Shown: positions 1 through 10,448 of the stretch, piece by piece
Numbering within the stretch: position 1 is the stretch's first letter
Layout: each line of letters begins with the position of its first letter
DNA from: Echinometra lucunter
Lineage: Eukaryota > Echinodermata > Echinoidea > Camarodonta > Echinometridae
NCBI GenBank assembly: GCA_029962745.1
Contig: CM057167.1
Span: 16,013,785 to 16,077,784 of the forward strand
DNA: 64,000 nt
Direction: 5' to 3'
The notes under the pieces: generated by a model
Database searches by the model: none
Told to the model about the DNA's origin: nothing
The model's input: only the letters and a program-made list of their open reading frames with translations
Translations under genes and position numbers: made by a program

Positions 1-830
1 ATTTCTGGGGTGGACTTTCCCTTTAAATAAATTAAACTTGAACTTGCATATTGAGAGAGAAAGTAGTGAGATGCTGATGCAAGCATGGTCATACATGTAG
101 TTTAGATCACAGCTTTCTGAATATTTCTTCCCATATACATGTACCAGCCAGCAAAAAAAATACACAGGAGCTGAGAGCGATTTCGCTCCCGTGAGCTATT
201 TAATAGCTCTCCTACATGTAACACAAATTACCACAGCGAAAATTTTGGAAAATGTATGGAAAACCTCTCTTGTAGGCCTCTCTAAGTATGGACTAAACTA
301 CAGTAACGATAGAGATATGCACTGAAAAAGTAGCTCTGGTAAAACAGAAACTAGCTCTCCTGAAAAAAATTACGAGAGCGATTTATTTTGTTAAATAACG
401 AAAAAGAGCTCTCGTGAAAAAAAAAAAAGTTTTTGGCTGGTACCAGCTCTACAGGAAGGAGCCATGGGCAGCTTCATGAAATGACAAACCCATCAGAAAC
501 AACTTCCTGTGACATATCCATCTTTCTATACTAGCTATGAGTGGACCAAAAGATTGTCCAAACCTTTTGCAGGAAACAAACGGTGATGGGATTTGCATTT
601 TGCAATATGGTTTTCCAAATTTTTTTAGTACCAGATGATAAGTAATCATACGAGAAATCATATCTTCCATTCATTCATACATCATTATCACAATTAAAAA
701 CTTTCATGATTTCCGCAAAGATGCCACAATCTCTAGCTCAGCTAGCAAACGACATACAAGGCAAATATTTATACATGTATGCACGATGAAAGAAATTAAC
801 ACAATCTATATTTCAGAAAAAAAAACTTTG

Positions 831-917
831 AACACACACATACTGAAGCTTTTCAACATTATTTATTTCGATTTACTCTGATGAGTTCATGTCGAAAAGC
901 TTCAGTATGTGTGTGTT
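831..917. repeat. Perfect 24-bp hairpin with possible poly(A) signal in the loop
   Basis: Bases 831-854 and 894-917 are exact reverse complements and enclose a 39-base loop. On the minus strand the loop contains AATAAA (plus-strand TTTATT at 862-867), about 490 bases past the stop codon of the minus-strand gene. It could be a structured 3'-end region or a small inverted-repeat element. Confidence 0.7.
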
Positions 918-1207
918 AAATACCATTTTCCTATTTTGCAGTACCAAGCATCTATTTTAAAATCTATATTTCTGCAACCTTTTGAGGAAAATTAAGGCAA
1001 GTAATTTGAAATAAAAGCATCTGATAATCTTTTGAAAGGGTAACACTAGCACTATTATATTACACAATTGGAGCACCCAGTTTTTTAAAATGGCAATGTG
1101 CTCACTTTTACTATATAATAATGGTCTGATGCAGAACTTTGAAATTGGCTTCATCTAGGTTCTGGTCAAAACAAGATGTTTGAAAGGCACTATAGGTCTT
1201 GATCATG

Positions 1208-1266
1208 GAGAGAGAGAGAGCAAGAGGGAGAGAGAGAGAGAGGGAGGGAGAGAGAGCGAGAGGGAG
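1208..1266. repeat. GA-rich microsatellite
   Basis: Imperfect (GA)n with GGGA interruptions, just downstream of the stop codon of the minus-strand gene. An alternative frame of the last exon would read into it as a Ser/Leu-rich tail, but the splice phase does not support that frame. Confidence 0.9.
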
Positions 1267-1352
1267 GCAACAAGTTGAAACCCCTTTCCACAGTTGTTAT
1301 GCTGTCAGAATGACCAGCTGATCTGCATGATTTATCCAAGCTTTCTGTAAGG

Positions 1353-1457
1353 TCAGTCAGAGGATGCTTGTATTGACCTGTTGATGACTGAATTCTTCCA
1401 TTCACTATAGACTTGACAAAGGGACCACGTGGTTCCTTCAGGCAACAGATCAACTCT
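1353..1457 (-). CDS. Unrecognised gene, terminal coding exon 6
   Basis: Entered in phase 0 from exon 5. It gives 34 residues (RVDLLPEGTTWSLCQVYSEW and a short Ser-rich end) and stops at TGA 1355-1353. The alternative frame has no phase-compatible upstream exon and runs into the GA microsatellite. Confidence 0.7.
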   Translation of the reverse strand, partial: RVDLLPEGTTWSLCQVYSEWKNSVINRSIQASSD

Positions 1458-2169
1458 CTGGTTTAAAACAAGAGGTGTTGCCTAGCTCTCGGCTGTCCAG
1501 AATGCAGCGAGGAAGATGACGATGATGATGATGATGGTGGTTGAAGGCCTATTCCATTTCTGACTGAATTTTGGCCTTTCTGCAGTGGTGAGAAAAGATG
1601 AAATTTGCACAAACCCTGTGATATTCCTGTGCAAATTAAATGCTATAAATCATAAAAACAAATAAAAGTACCTTGACTAGTAGGTTTGCCCATTTATGAT
1701 TTGGTACAGGAAACTAAAAAGAGATCTTGTGATATGCAAACAAATTGCAGCAGTGTAGGAGAGTAGCATATGGTCAACTGATTTAAACAGTCCTGCTCAA
1801 CACTGCATGTGTACCTCCCAATTCCCCACCCAAACCCTGGCCTAAGACTGTGTCTTTGACAAAAAAGTCTGGAGCAAATTCCCCATTTATAAGCAAATGT
1901 TGGTCCAACAGATTCCGTGATGTGCAAAACATGAAAAGTTGGAAACTATACCACATGAAAAGCATAGGATGGACTACCTTAGAGAGGATGGTCTTTGCTT
2001 TACATCGAGGACGACTGGGACTTGACAGCTCTTCCGCGTTCAGAATCAAATCCTCATGCCAGTGAAGACGAGGTTGATCTAAAAAGTACAACATATATGC
2101 AACAATAATAATAACATTAATGACACTGATAATAATAATGATAATAATAATAATGATAATAATAATAAC

Positions 2170-2228
<59 letters not shown>

Positions 2229-5200
2229 TAATAATAATAATAATAATAACAATAATAATAATAAAAGAGATGATAATATCATTATAAAAAAAACAAAAAA
2301 AAAACAGGTAAGACCAGGGTTCTCACTAGAAAAATATCCACACACGGTTCCCACTCTGCGCAAAGCGTGGAAGTTTCGGAAGTTTTCCGGGTTTAACACC
2401 TGAAGTTAGGTGTGGCGGCAGTATATGCTACAGTAAAAGGATGAAAAATACTTCTTGGTAAGCAGGAGTTGTCTACTAATGGCATAAAAGTAAAAAGACA
2501 TGGCCAAAAAGCAAAACAATCTGTGACATTTATCATTATTGTTAGGAATATACACTCCAATATTTTTTTTACCCTTGTTGCCATGCATGGTGTAGCAATT
2601 TCACACATGGTTCTTCCTTGTCTGAAACCCTTTACGCATGGTATTGGAACCATGGGTGTTATGTACTGGCGAGAACCATGGGTAAGACAAACAAATGTCC
2701 TTGGCGGTCTCGCTTGCATTAAAGATGCTAGGTCGTGGGCTTTCATGGGGAATTTGACACCATGTGTGCTTACCCAGTAACAGGTGTTGTCCATCACTGT
2801 GGGCTTTATGACCAACAGACCTTATGTAATTCTCTGTATACTTCACCCTTTCCCCATATGGCAAAGTCATTATCTCACTTTCCCTGGCCCGAGAATGCCC
2901 AAAGCAGGCCGAAGAATGTTTGTGGTGGGACAGCTTGTTTTGCTGTGCTCCAGAAATGTAGCTCTATTACAGGTATTTTTCACAAAGTCTGGTGTCAGCA
3001 AATTATGATCCATTCCCCATGAAAGCCCACGACCTAGCGTCTTTAAGCAAATCGTCAAGACAGCATTCTGATTTAGTGAAAAATTGTTGTTGGGGCACAT
3101 AAGTGGTGCTAGTCCCGAGTCCAATAGAACATACTTTTGGAAACAATGTCCAATATTAAAACTTATTGTGATGTGGAAAGATATATTGCAAAAACAAATC
3201 AAGAAAACAGTTTCAAGAAATAATGGTTTCACTTTACTAAATGTTTCTGAGTGTCTATGTCTATTTTGCTTTTTTGTTTGTATGTAATAGAATCTATGTA
3301 CAAAGTTTCTTATCTTTAGTATTTAGTATAGTATTTATACTATATATGAACCCAACACATGGATATTTGATTTAATCACATATTACAGGCCATATATATA
3401 AACATTCAAATAACAGAAGAATACACAAAAAATTACATACATAATATTACATCATTTGGACGTGATTTTTTTCTTATCTATGCGGCCTAGATTAATTTGT
3501 AATAGTTCATTGTTTTATTTGTCCGGTATTAAGTCATGGGTAAGTGCATGTAATCAATCCTTTGTGAGAATGATTGTGCTAATGATAATAAAGAAACCCT
3601 GTGGAAGGGTAAATAAAAAGAAGAAAAGAAAAAAAAAGGAGGTTATCTAGAGCTACACACCTCTATGCTGCATAGCTTGATGGCAGGGTGACTGGGTCCT
3701 GTCTGTAGATGCATGCTGACTGTTCTTCATGGTATGTAGCTTGGTCACCATCTCCCATTCTCGCTCAGTCTGAAATTTCAAGTAAAAGTAAAAGAAAGTG
3801 AAATATCAAAGATGATTGTCCATGCTTCAAGAAACATGTTGAGATACCAGAATCAACAAATGATTATGCAGGAAAATATCTGTAACTTTTAATGTAGTTA
3901 TCACAAAACAAAATGTAGTTATCACACAACTTAATCAACTTTTGAAATTATGTGGTCTTGATAAATACCAAGGAATCAGCAAAGCTCAGTGGCAGTGAAA
4001 TTTTCTCTCTCTCTCTTTTAACCCATTCGTGACAGAGGGTCCACATTTTGTGGTTTGGTCTAATAACTTTCGATGCAGAGCCCTAAATATTATACCAAAT
4101 ACATGAGCAGAAAGAGCAAAAAAATCTACACATATTGGTCCCATTTTCGTTGCATCAATATTTGTCGTTTGATGCTGAAATTTTTTTAAAGGAAAATAAG
4201 CATCAAAATCCTTAAATTGGCAATGCGATGAAAATGTTAAAATTACTGTTTTTCCCTGCAAACTGGCAGCTTTATGACTTCTCATCATACATTCTGTCAA
4301 TTTAAAATTTTTTCAGATACATGATGTTTTATAAGAAAGATGTAGCAATAAAAGAAAAATGTTGGTGTTGCCAATTTGAAGAATAAAAGCTGATCAAATT
4401 AGGCTATAAAAAATTCCTGTCACGAATGGGTTAAGAGAATTAGACGAATGAGAAGGGAAATAAGTTTAGAATGCTTAGCTTACAGTGTATAATATGGATT
4501 ACCACGTTTTCCTTCTTTTTCATAACTTCTAACATACATTCACAAAGTGGATTTTTCATGTACTTTTGGATGTTGACTAATTTGCTTTATCCAAAACCTG
4601 AACAGAATCTGCTCTTCATTTTGTCATAACAGCTCCACTTGTTGCCCATTAACCATATTCTTAACAAAAAAAAAAACCCCTATGGACTTGATGCAAGTCT
4701 ATCTCCATATCATACTTGAGGGAATGACCAACACTCACCAATGTAAGAGCTGCAGGGCCATCACATCCTTGGGAAGGTAGTCGATCAAAGACTGGGGTCA
4801 TTCCTCGAGCCATGTTACTCTGGAGAGCAGCGGCATTCTCCAGTTTCATGTTGAAACACTGAAACAAATCGGGGAGACGGTTAGTACTGGTACAGTGTTT
4901 CTTCATTTTCATTGGAAGTGAAACATGCGTTATGCTATTTATGGCATCAAATAAATAAAACAAATGTATAATATGGCATAAAATACAAATAGTCATATTG
5001 AATAATAAGCTCACAAAATAAACAATTCACGTTTGCTTTTTAATAATCAAATCTCACAATGAGTTAAAGTTATTCCCAGCAAAGTTTAAAAAAGCGATTT
5101 TGACTGTGACTGAAGAGCATTGTAAACCAAACTTTATTACAGCTTGCACTTGCTGTTATTAGATTAAGAAAATGGGCCATATTTTGTTCACTGACCTTCT

Positions 5201-8200
5201 CATTATCTTCTTTTATTCGCTTTCTAAGTTCCTGCTTCTCGGCTCTCAGTCGAGCCAAGAGGGCTCTCTTCTCATCAATCAGTCTCTGTCTGGCCGCAGC
5301 GGAGGGCGACGCAGCAGGTGTCTGCCGGTTCGATATCTGGAGAACTCTAGGTGAGGATACTAGTCCTGCATCAATGAGTCCTGACTGTGAGGGCTGCTTG
5401 CTACAAAGTGCAGACACTACTGGTGATGAGACAGCAGAAATAACTTTGTAAGTGGTACCTTTGGTTGTGGAGCCTGATGCAGCAGTCTTTGTGTTTCCTT
5501 GTCTATCAGGGTTCACATTTTCTTTGTGCAGCATGCTTGAGGGCAAAGAACAATGTCCTTGACAGCTTGTTGCTTGGTTTTGATACCCAGCATTTGCTGC
5601 CGGAGACTGGGGTAATGCACTAAAAGTTTGAGGCAAATTTTGTGAATGAGTGAACTCTTTGGTTTGGGAGGCTACTAAATCATCAACCTTTCTGATAGGT
5701 TTACCAAATGCAGAGTTTCCAGGATTAAATGCAGAAGGTGCAACAGATGTTTCTTCGGATGAATAGGAATCTGTTTGATGGGCAAAGTTGGATTCTGCAG
5801 CCAAATTTTTCATTCTGTTCAAGTTAGTAACAGAAATAGGGATATGTGTCATGCTGCTGCCATAGCAAAGTGGCTGTTGCATCTGGACTCTCTGAACACT
5901 TGTGGAAATTGACAAAGGGCTTGAATAAATTACAGCACTTTGCCCAGTAGTCTGACATGGGGTTGGCTTCACAGCTTGTCCTTCTTGCCCACTAGCCAAG
6001 GGGGACAGGTTGTCACTCTCGTCAGTGTCTGCTTTATTTCCTACTTCACTCAAGTCACTATTACGGTCTACATTCATACACTGTCTTTGACTACCACCCA
6101 CAGTTTCATCAAATGGAATTCCTACCCCGGTTTCCTCCAGAATCAAGTCCTTTTGATTGCTACTTGACCCATCCTTGCCGGACCCAACAGCTGTTAAATC
6201 GCAGTCAGCCACACTGATAGACTCTGTCGCATTGAAAAGCTCAACACAGTCACAGCGACCACCATTCTCTCTGATCAGCGCAGCATCAGCTTGCGGGGAC
6301 ACTGTGACCAGACTGAAAGGTGGTGTGTTCACATTAACGGAAGGCTCTAAACTTCCCGGTCTCCTCTTCGCAAGTGACGGTGTAACGGTATGCTGTGTAA
6401 ACAGGCCATTGTTGCGCTTTGAATCCTCTCCAGAACTTTCTGTGAAACCGTTTTCTTCACTCTGCCCATTTACTGAAGATGCAGTATTCTCTCCTGTTGG
6501 ACAAGACCTCTCTGAGGATGAGGATGGTGAAGAACTGTCTCCACTTTTTCTGTGTCCGCTATTACTGTGTCCTTCCCTGGTGATATCTCTTGCCTCAGGG
6601 ACCTTATCATCAGATAGTTCCCTTGAAGAACTGACCATTCCTTCTAGCTCCTTAACAATTTCCTTTCCACCCTCTTCCACCTCATCTCCATCGCAACCAG
6701 CTCTGAAACCAGGTCTGAAGACTTCAGTCTTTCTTCGCATCTTCTTGGACTTCAGTTTCTCCTTGTCAGTCACAGGACCAAAGAAGATTTCTTCCTCTCC
6801 TCCATTTTCCAGTTCTTCTAGCAGCAAACTACATACATATGAGAAAAAAATTATAAGTCTAAAGGCGCTTTCAGATATGAGGCAACTTTGTGGCGCCTCT
6901 TTGTGTGCACACATTTTTTGTGTTCAGATATGATGCGACTTTGTGTTGCCACTAATGCTAATGAACGCGCATTAACGCGTCAACTCTCAAATAAGAGAGC
7001 ATTTTGTCAAAACTTGCGCAAACAATCTCATGGCAACAGTTTTTGCGCTAACTTTTTAGGAATTTGATTGGTGTGCATTTTTTGGTAGCCAGGCAGCAAA
7101 CAAAATTGTGTCCTGCCTCTGCAACATTTTGTTGTCGCCCTATACCCCACAGACCTGTACACAAATATGTGTGCACACAAAGTGTAGACAGAAGTGTTCT
7201 GTCTCTACAGTCGTTGTTAGCCTCTTATCATGGTAGGGTCGGCACTCCTCCTTTTTAGAAGGAGAAGCGCCCCGCAGCGTTGCGTGTGCAATCTCATTGT
7301 GCTGGGCAGCACAACGAGAAAACTACCTCAAATCATCGATTTTTCCCCTTTATTCATGAATATAAAAATATCATTATACACTATAGAGTATATAGCTTAC
7401 CGATTTTATGATTTATTCCTTTTAACTCTCCATTTTCAGGTAAATCCAGGGTCCAAACGTTAGGTCCTCTCGGTTGAAAATCTTACAGCAGCCAACCTCT
7501 ATCTCTGTTCGCCTCCGCGCTTTTTGCAAGGAGATCAGCGAATTTGCGACTCTCGCATTTCAACTGGCCCTATTCAAACGATCGACCACGTATGTTTGAG
7601 CATATACGTACAAAGGATGATGTTTTTTCGTGGTTGTTTCGTATTGGCCGATCGTTTGAATACGGTTGAAATTCGCTGATCTCCTTGCAAAAAGCGCGGA
7701 GGCAAACAGAGATAGAGGTTGGCTGCTGTAAGATTTTCAACCGAGAGGACCTAACGTTAGGACCCTGGATTTACCTGAAAATGGAGAGTTAAAAGGAATA
7801 TATCATAAAATCGGTAAGCTATATACTCTATAGTGTATAATGATATTTTTATATTCATGAATAAAGGGGAAAAATAGATGATTTGAGGTAGTTTTCTCAT
7901 TGTGCTGCCCAGCACGATGAGATTGCATGCATAACGCTGCGGGGCGCTTCTGTCTCTAAAAAGGAGGAGTGCCGACCCTACCATGATAAGAGGCTAACGA
8001 CGACTGTTAGAGACAGAACACTTCGGTCTACACAAAGTGGCGCCACAAAGTCTTAAGCGCCTTAAGAATATGCTGGTTCATTCCAACTACGGTGGATACT
8101 CAGTATAACGTCAAACGAGGTCCTTGGGCTCATCAAAATTACCTTGTTATAGCAGGAATCTTGTTATATCAGGGTTAAAAAACAATAGAATATAAAGAGC

Positions 8201-8809
8201 TGGGACCCTAATATTACCTTGTTATATCGGGAATAGATTTGTTATATCAGATCTCTTTATATTATAGATTACAGTATTATACCGAGTTTCCACTGTACAA
8301 AGTCAAACTAACACTGTTCACAATCACACATCAAAAGGCTTATATCATTAGACATTAACCCTAAAAAGAATGGGCTATTTTGGAGATAGTGAGGACTTGG
8401 GGGGGAGGGGGCCTTCAGGGCCCATCTTGGCATTGACATGACTGATTGCCGCAAAATTTTGCACGGACTTCATGGACATGTCAATTGTCATGGGTCAAGG
8501 CTCAACAAGAATCATATTTCATATAAAAACACAAATCCATCATGTCCATTGATTCCATCGTTAATTTTTTTTAAAGTATTCATTTGGTTATTTATTATCA
8601 TAATTTATGCAAATTAGTTTTAACGTTAGCATTGATTGGTCGTCTACTTCCAACAAACAACGACAACACTAGACTAGTCGAGTCAGTCTCAGCTTCTGGA
8701 GTGCAGCGTTACGTGTGACTCTGACTCTGAGTCCACCCGCCCCGCCCATCCCGGGAGTGGCGCGGCTGCATACTTACCGTGCTGCTCGTTCACTTTCAAG
8801 CTCTGTCAT
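1353..8809 (-). CDS. Unrecognised 699-residue coiled-coil protein (six exons)
   Basis: I do not recognise this protein. The spliced model is 8809-8778, 6828-5196, 4858-4739, 3769-3661, 2078-1978 and 1457-1353, all with GT/AG junctions and matching phases (2100 coding bases). The start is the ATG at 8809-8807 in the first exon. The N-terminus is acidic and carries EEEIFFGPVTDKEK followed by a basic patch. Residues of about 50-510 are Ser/Thr/Gln-rich and probably disordered. A charged heptad-like segment at about 520-555 (RQRLIDEKRALLARLRAEKQ) predicts a short coiled coil. The last 145 residues are more ordered and Trp-containing. The FFGP...KE motif is loosely like the N-terminus of mitotic GTSE1 proteins, but that is far too short to assign homology. 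It is transcribed divergently from TTLL4 across a shared promoter. A small exon could be missing, but every junction keeps frame. Confidence 0.8.
1978..2078 (-). CDS. Unrecognised gene, coding exon 5
   Basis: 101 bases, phase 1 in and phase 0 out. The acceptor follows a T-rich tract (CTTTTTAG) and the donor is AAG|GTAGTCC. It encodes an acidic segment with HWHEDLILNAEELSSPSRPR. Phase agreement with both neighbours supports it. Confidence 0.75.
2101..2272. repeat. (ATA)n microsatellite
   Basis: Imperfect AAT/ATA trinucleotide array of about 170 bases in the last intron of the minus-strand gene. A poly-leucine ORF across it on the minus strand is an artefact. Confidence 0.95.
3661..3769 (-). 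CDS. Unrecognised gene, coding exon 4
   Basis: 109 bases, phase 0 in and phase 1 out (residues 596-631). The acceptor is AATTTCAG and the donor GTGTGTAG. It encodes TEREWEMVTKLHTMKNSQ and then a Ser/Thr/Gln/His-rich stretch. Confidence 0.8.
4018..4434. mobile_element. TTAA-flanked MITE, copy 1
   Basis: 417 bases bounded by TTAA on both sides, with terminal inverted repeats CCCATTCGTGACAG. TTAA target duplication with termini starting CCC is typical of piggyBac-type transposons; here only a short non-autonomous element remains. Copies 2 and 3 at 20194 and 29747 share the interior. It lies in intron 3 of the minus-strand gene. Confidence 0.85.
4739..4858 (-). CDS. Unrecognised gene, coding exon 3
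   Basis: Exactly 40 codons in phase 0 on both sides (residues 556-595), with acceptor TTTCAG and donor GTGAGTG. It includes NMKLENAAALQSNMARGMTP, extending the region after the coiled coil. Confidence 0.85.
5196..6828 (-). CDS. Unrecognised gene, large coding exon 2
   Basis: This 1633-base exon encodes residues of about 11-555. The acceptor is TATGTAG and the donor is AAG|GTCAGTG. It contains the acidic FFGPVTDKEK segment, long Ser/Thr/Gln-rich stretches and, at the end, the basic coiled coil. The open frame runs 30 codons upstream of the acceptor, but that part lacks coding character and belongs to a transposon-like repeat. The 258-codon plus-strand ORF over 6157-6933 is an antisense shadow. 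Confidence 0.9.
6868..8064. mobile_element. Outer MITE-like element enclosing a large foldback
   Basis: The left end reads AAGGCGCTT followed after 14 bases by ACTTTGTGGCGCC. The right end shows the same two blocks inverted. The interior near 6955-7050 resembles the element at 26836-27098 (TCAACTCTCAA, then a TTTTGAC-like stretch). The centre is the foldback at 7182-8033. All of it lies in intron 1 of the minus-strand gene. Confidence 0.65.
7182..8033. repeat. Large near-perfect foldback (about 400-bp arms)
   Basis: 7182-7596 and 7636-8033 are inverted copies with few mismatches and a 12-base indel, around a loop of about 40 bases. Both arms contain TATCATGGTAGGGTCGGCA-type sequence, which creates mirror ORFs that are not genes. 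The transcript of intron 1 could fold into a long hairpin. Confidence 0.9.
8352..8635. repeat. Dispersed repeat with G-rich core, copy A
   Basis: Begins TTAACCCTAAAAAGAATGGG, has a G-rich core and ends in AT-rich sequence with TTTATGCA. A related copy at 18572-18860 starts AACCCTAAAAGACCCGGGC and has a 41-base G tract at the matching place. Confidence 0.55.
8778..8809 (-). CDS. Unrecognised gene, coding exon 1
   Basis: Encodes MTELESERAA plus two bases of the next codon. The donor GTAAGTA follows directly. Adding the first base of exon 2 gives Arg and opens the 544-codon frame, which is the main support for this short exon. Confidence 0.8.
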
Positions 8810-9344
8810 GTCGCTCTCGGAATTTCGGCAGTCGCCCTAACGCCGCCGGTTTCTGAATCTGTCACTCCGTTGCCTTTGAGAACACTGTGCTCTGGAACTG
8901 GTAACTGTACCAATCTAGCTTTAGCTGACAGCAAAATGTGGTTTTTCGGGGCTCTTTTCTTTGTTTGTTCAAGAAACTGTCGGCAAAGCTTTGTAGCATG
9001 TATGTTGATAAACACGAGAGATTTAAATTTCGCGCATGTGCATTAAATCTTTGCAAGATCGATATCGCGGTATCGTGTCAAAGGTTATCAAGTGCCGGTT
9101 GCTAAACGTAAAGTCCAGACTTTTTTGTATACCAAAGTCGTAGGGCGCCCGTACCGCCGTGCACAGTAGCATTACTACACTACCTGTGAAACTCCTGTGA
9201 AGAAAGCCTTAAGTGTTGCTAAGCGTTTAATTGCATTGCTTCTAGATCTAGTTCGTGCCGTGTTGACTTGTTCCTGAGTCGAGTTCCTAAGAAATAAATT
9301 TTAAAAAACCCTTAGAAATTCGAAATGACACTTTATCAAGCAAA
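8810..9344. promoter_or_regulatory. TTLL4: Probable bidirectional promoter
   Basis: This interval separates the minus-strand ATG (8809) from the first TTLL4-side exon (ATG at 9345). Compared with its AT-rich surroundings it is richer in C+G and CpG (for example 8700-8850 and 9055-9160). I see no clear TATA box, so initiation may be dispersed. Both start sites are inferred, not seen. Confidence 0.6.
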
Positions 9345-9393
9345 ATGGAAGAAAAAATATATTGTAGCGATGATGTAGATCAAGATTTTGCAG
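9345..9393 (+). other. TTLL4: TTLL4 leader exon with short upstream ORF
   Basis: ATG at 9345 opens [16 protein letters not shown] and meets the donor GCAG|GTAACT. Joined to the likely next exon at about 11279 (acceptor TTTTCTATAG), the frame closes within about ten codons at TGA, before the main ATG at 11387. I therefore read this as 5' leader with an upstream ORF rather than the protein's N-terminus. If another phase-compatible exon exists, it could instead be a true first coding exon. Confidence 0.45.
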
Positions 9394-10417
9394 GTAACTG
9401 CTATCAGTTATACGGGCTACTGCGACAGGGAGTCGTCAAAAATCAAGGATAAAAAATGGTGAGTGACCAAATTATTTCTTCTTGTGTCATGTGTGTTGTG
9501 GAATGAAACTATTAAAAGAAAAGAAGAAGGAAAAAGGAATAGAGAAGTGAAGAAGGATGAGGAGGAGGAGAAGGCTCCTAACTGTTAGAGAGTAAAAAAA
9601 AAAAAAGAAAAAAAGAACTAACGTAGAAGCCATTTCGCCACTTCAAAACAACTCCTGGTCCTGGAAAATGATTTTCCCATGGGCCAATGTGACACTACCA
9701 TGAATATATAGCATGACGAGCCTTACTTAGTATCGGCTGAGGGCATAGCCATAATGAATCCGACTGACACTTGGGACAAAAATGTTATATCAGAGAAATG
9801 AAGTTTGGACAAAAATTTATTGGACAGAAGCTGGTTTACGTTTCCCTGTCGTCCATTGTAATGCAGATTGAAAATGGCGACTATCTTGTGCATGCGCATC
9901 GATGTGCAACTTGGTGCATGTGATCTTGCAGATGTTTTCACGAAATTTACAGTGAGATTTGCCGCGAATTTTGTGAAAACATCTGCAAGATTGCTCGCAC
10001 CTACATGTAGTTGCGCATCGATGCGCATGCGCCCCATGCACAAGATAGTCGCCATTTTCAATCTGCATTACAATGAACGGCAGGGAAAAGTAAACATCTG
10101 TGAGTTTTTACCAGCTTCTGTACAATAGATTTTTGTCCAAATTTCATTTCTGTGATATTCAAATTGTTTGTCCTAAGTGTCAGTCGGGTTCATTATGCCC
10201 ACAGCCGATAGTTACAAGGCTGGTAGTGTCATTGGCCCATGGGAAAGTCATTTTCCAGGGGTTGTTTTGAAGTAGTCTAGTGAAATGGCTACTGCGTTAG
10301 CGAGATAGGTAAAAATGCCAGGCTCCATGGAGAGTAAGTAGCTTTAGCATTTTTTTTTTTTACTCTCTCTAGGAGCCTCCAGGCTAAGAAGGAGGAGGAG
10401 GAGGAGGCTGCTCCTGG

Positions 10418-10448
<31 letters not shown>

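Larger units (their letters stand above)
1..1352. other. Gene-free flank downstream of the minus-strand gene
   Basis: No convincing exon was found on either strand. On the minus strand this follows the stop codon of the 699-residue gene, so part of it should be that gene's 3' UTR. It holds an A/G-rich low-complexity stretch near 350-430, a perfect 24-bp hairpin at 831-917 and a GA-rich microsatellite at 1208-1266. Confidence 0.6.

Noticed and set aside
831..917. Hammerhead ribozyme in the hairpin loop (CTGATGAG ... GTCGAAA)
   Set aside because: The core words are present, but I could not form helices I and II in any register.
1190..1453. Alternative last-exon frame running into a Ser/Leu-rich tail
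   Set aside because: Needs an upstream exon ending in phase 2; the available exon ends in phase 0 and gives a clean short C-terminus instead.
2079..2399. Poly-leucine ORF
   Set aside because: Translation of an (ATA)n microsatellite.
6157..6933. 258-codon plus-strand ORF
   Set aside because: It lies antisense to the large coding exon of the minus-strand gene, which has matched splice phases. The plus frame has no splice context or family motifs.
7757..7984. 75-codon ORF also present in mirror form at 7230-7463
   Set aside because: Both are the two arms of the foldback; the mirror frames follow from the inverted repeat.
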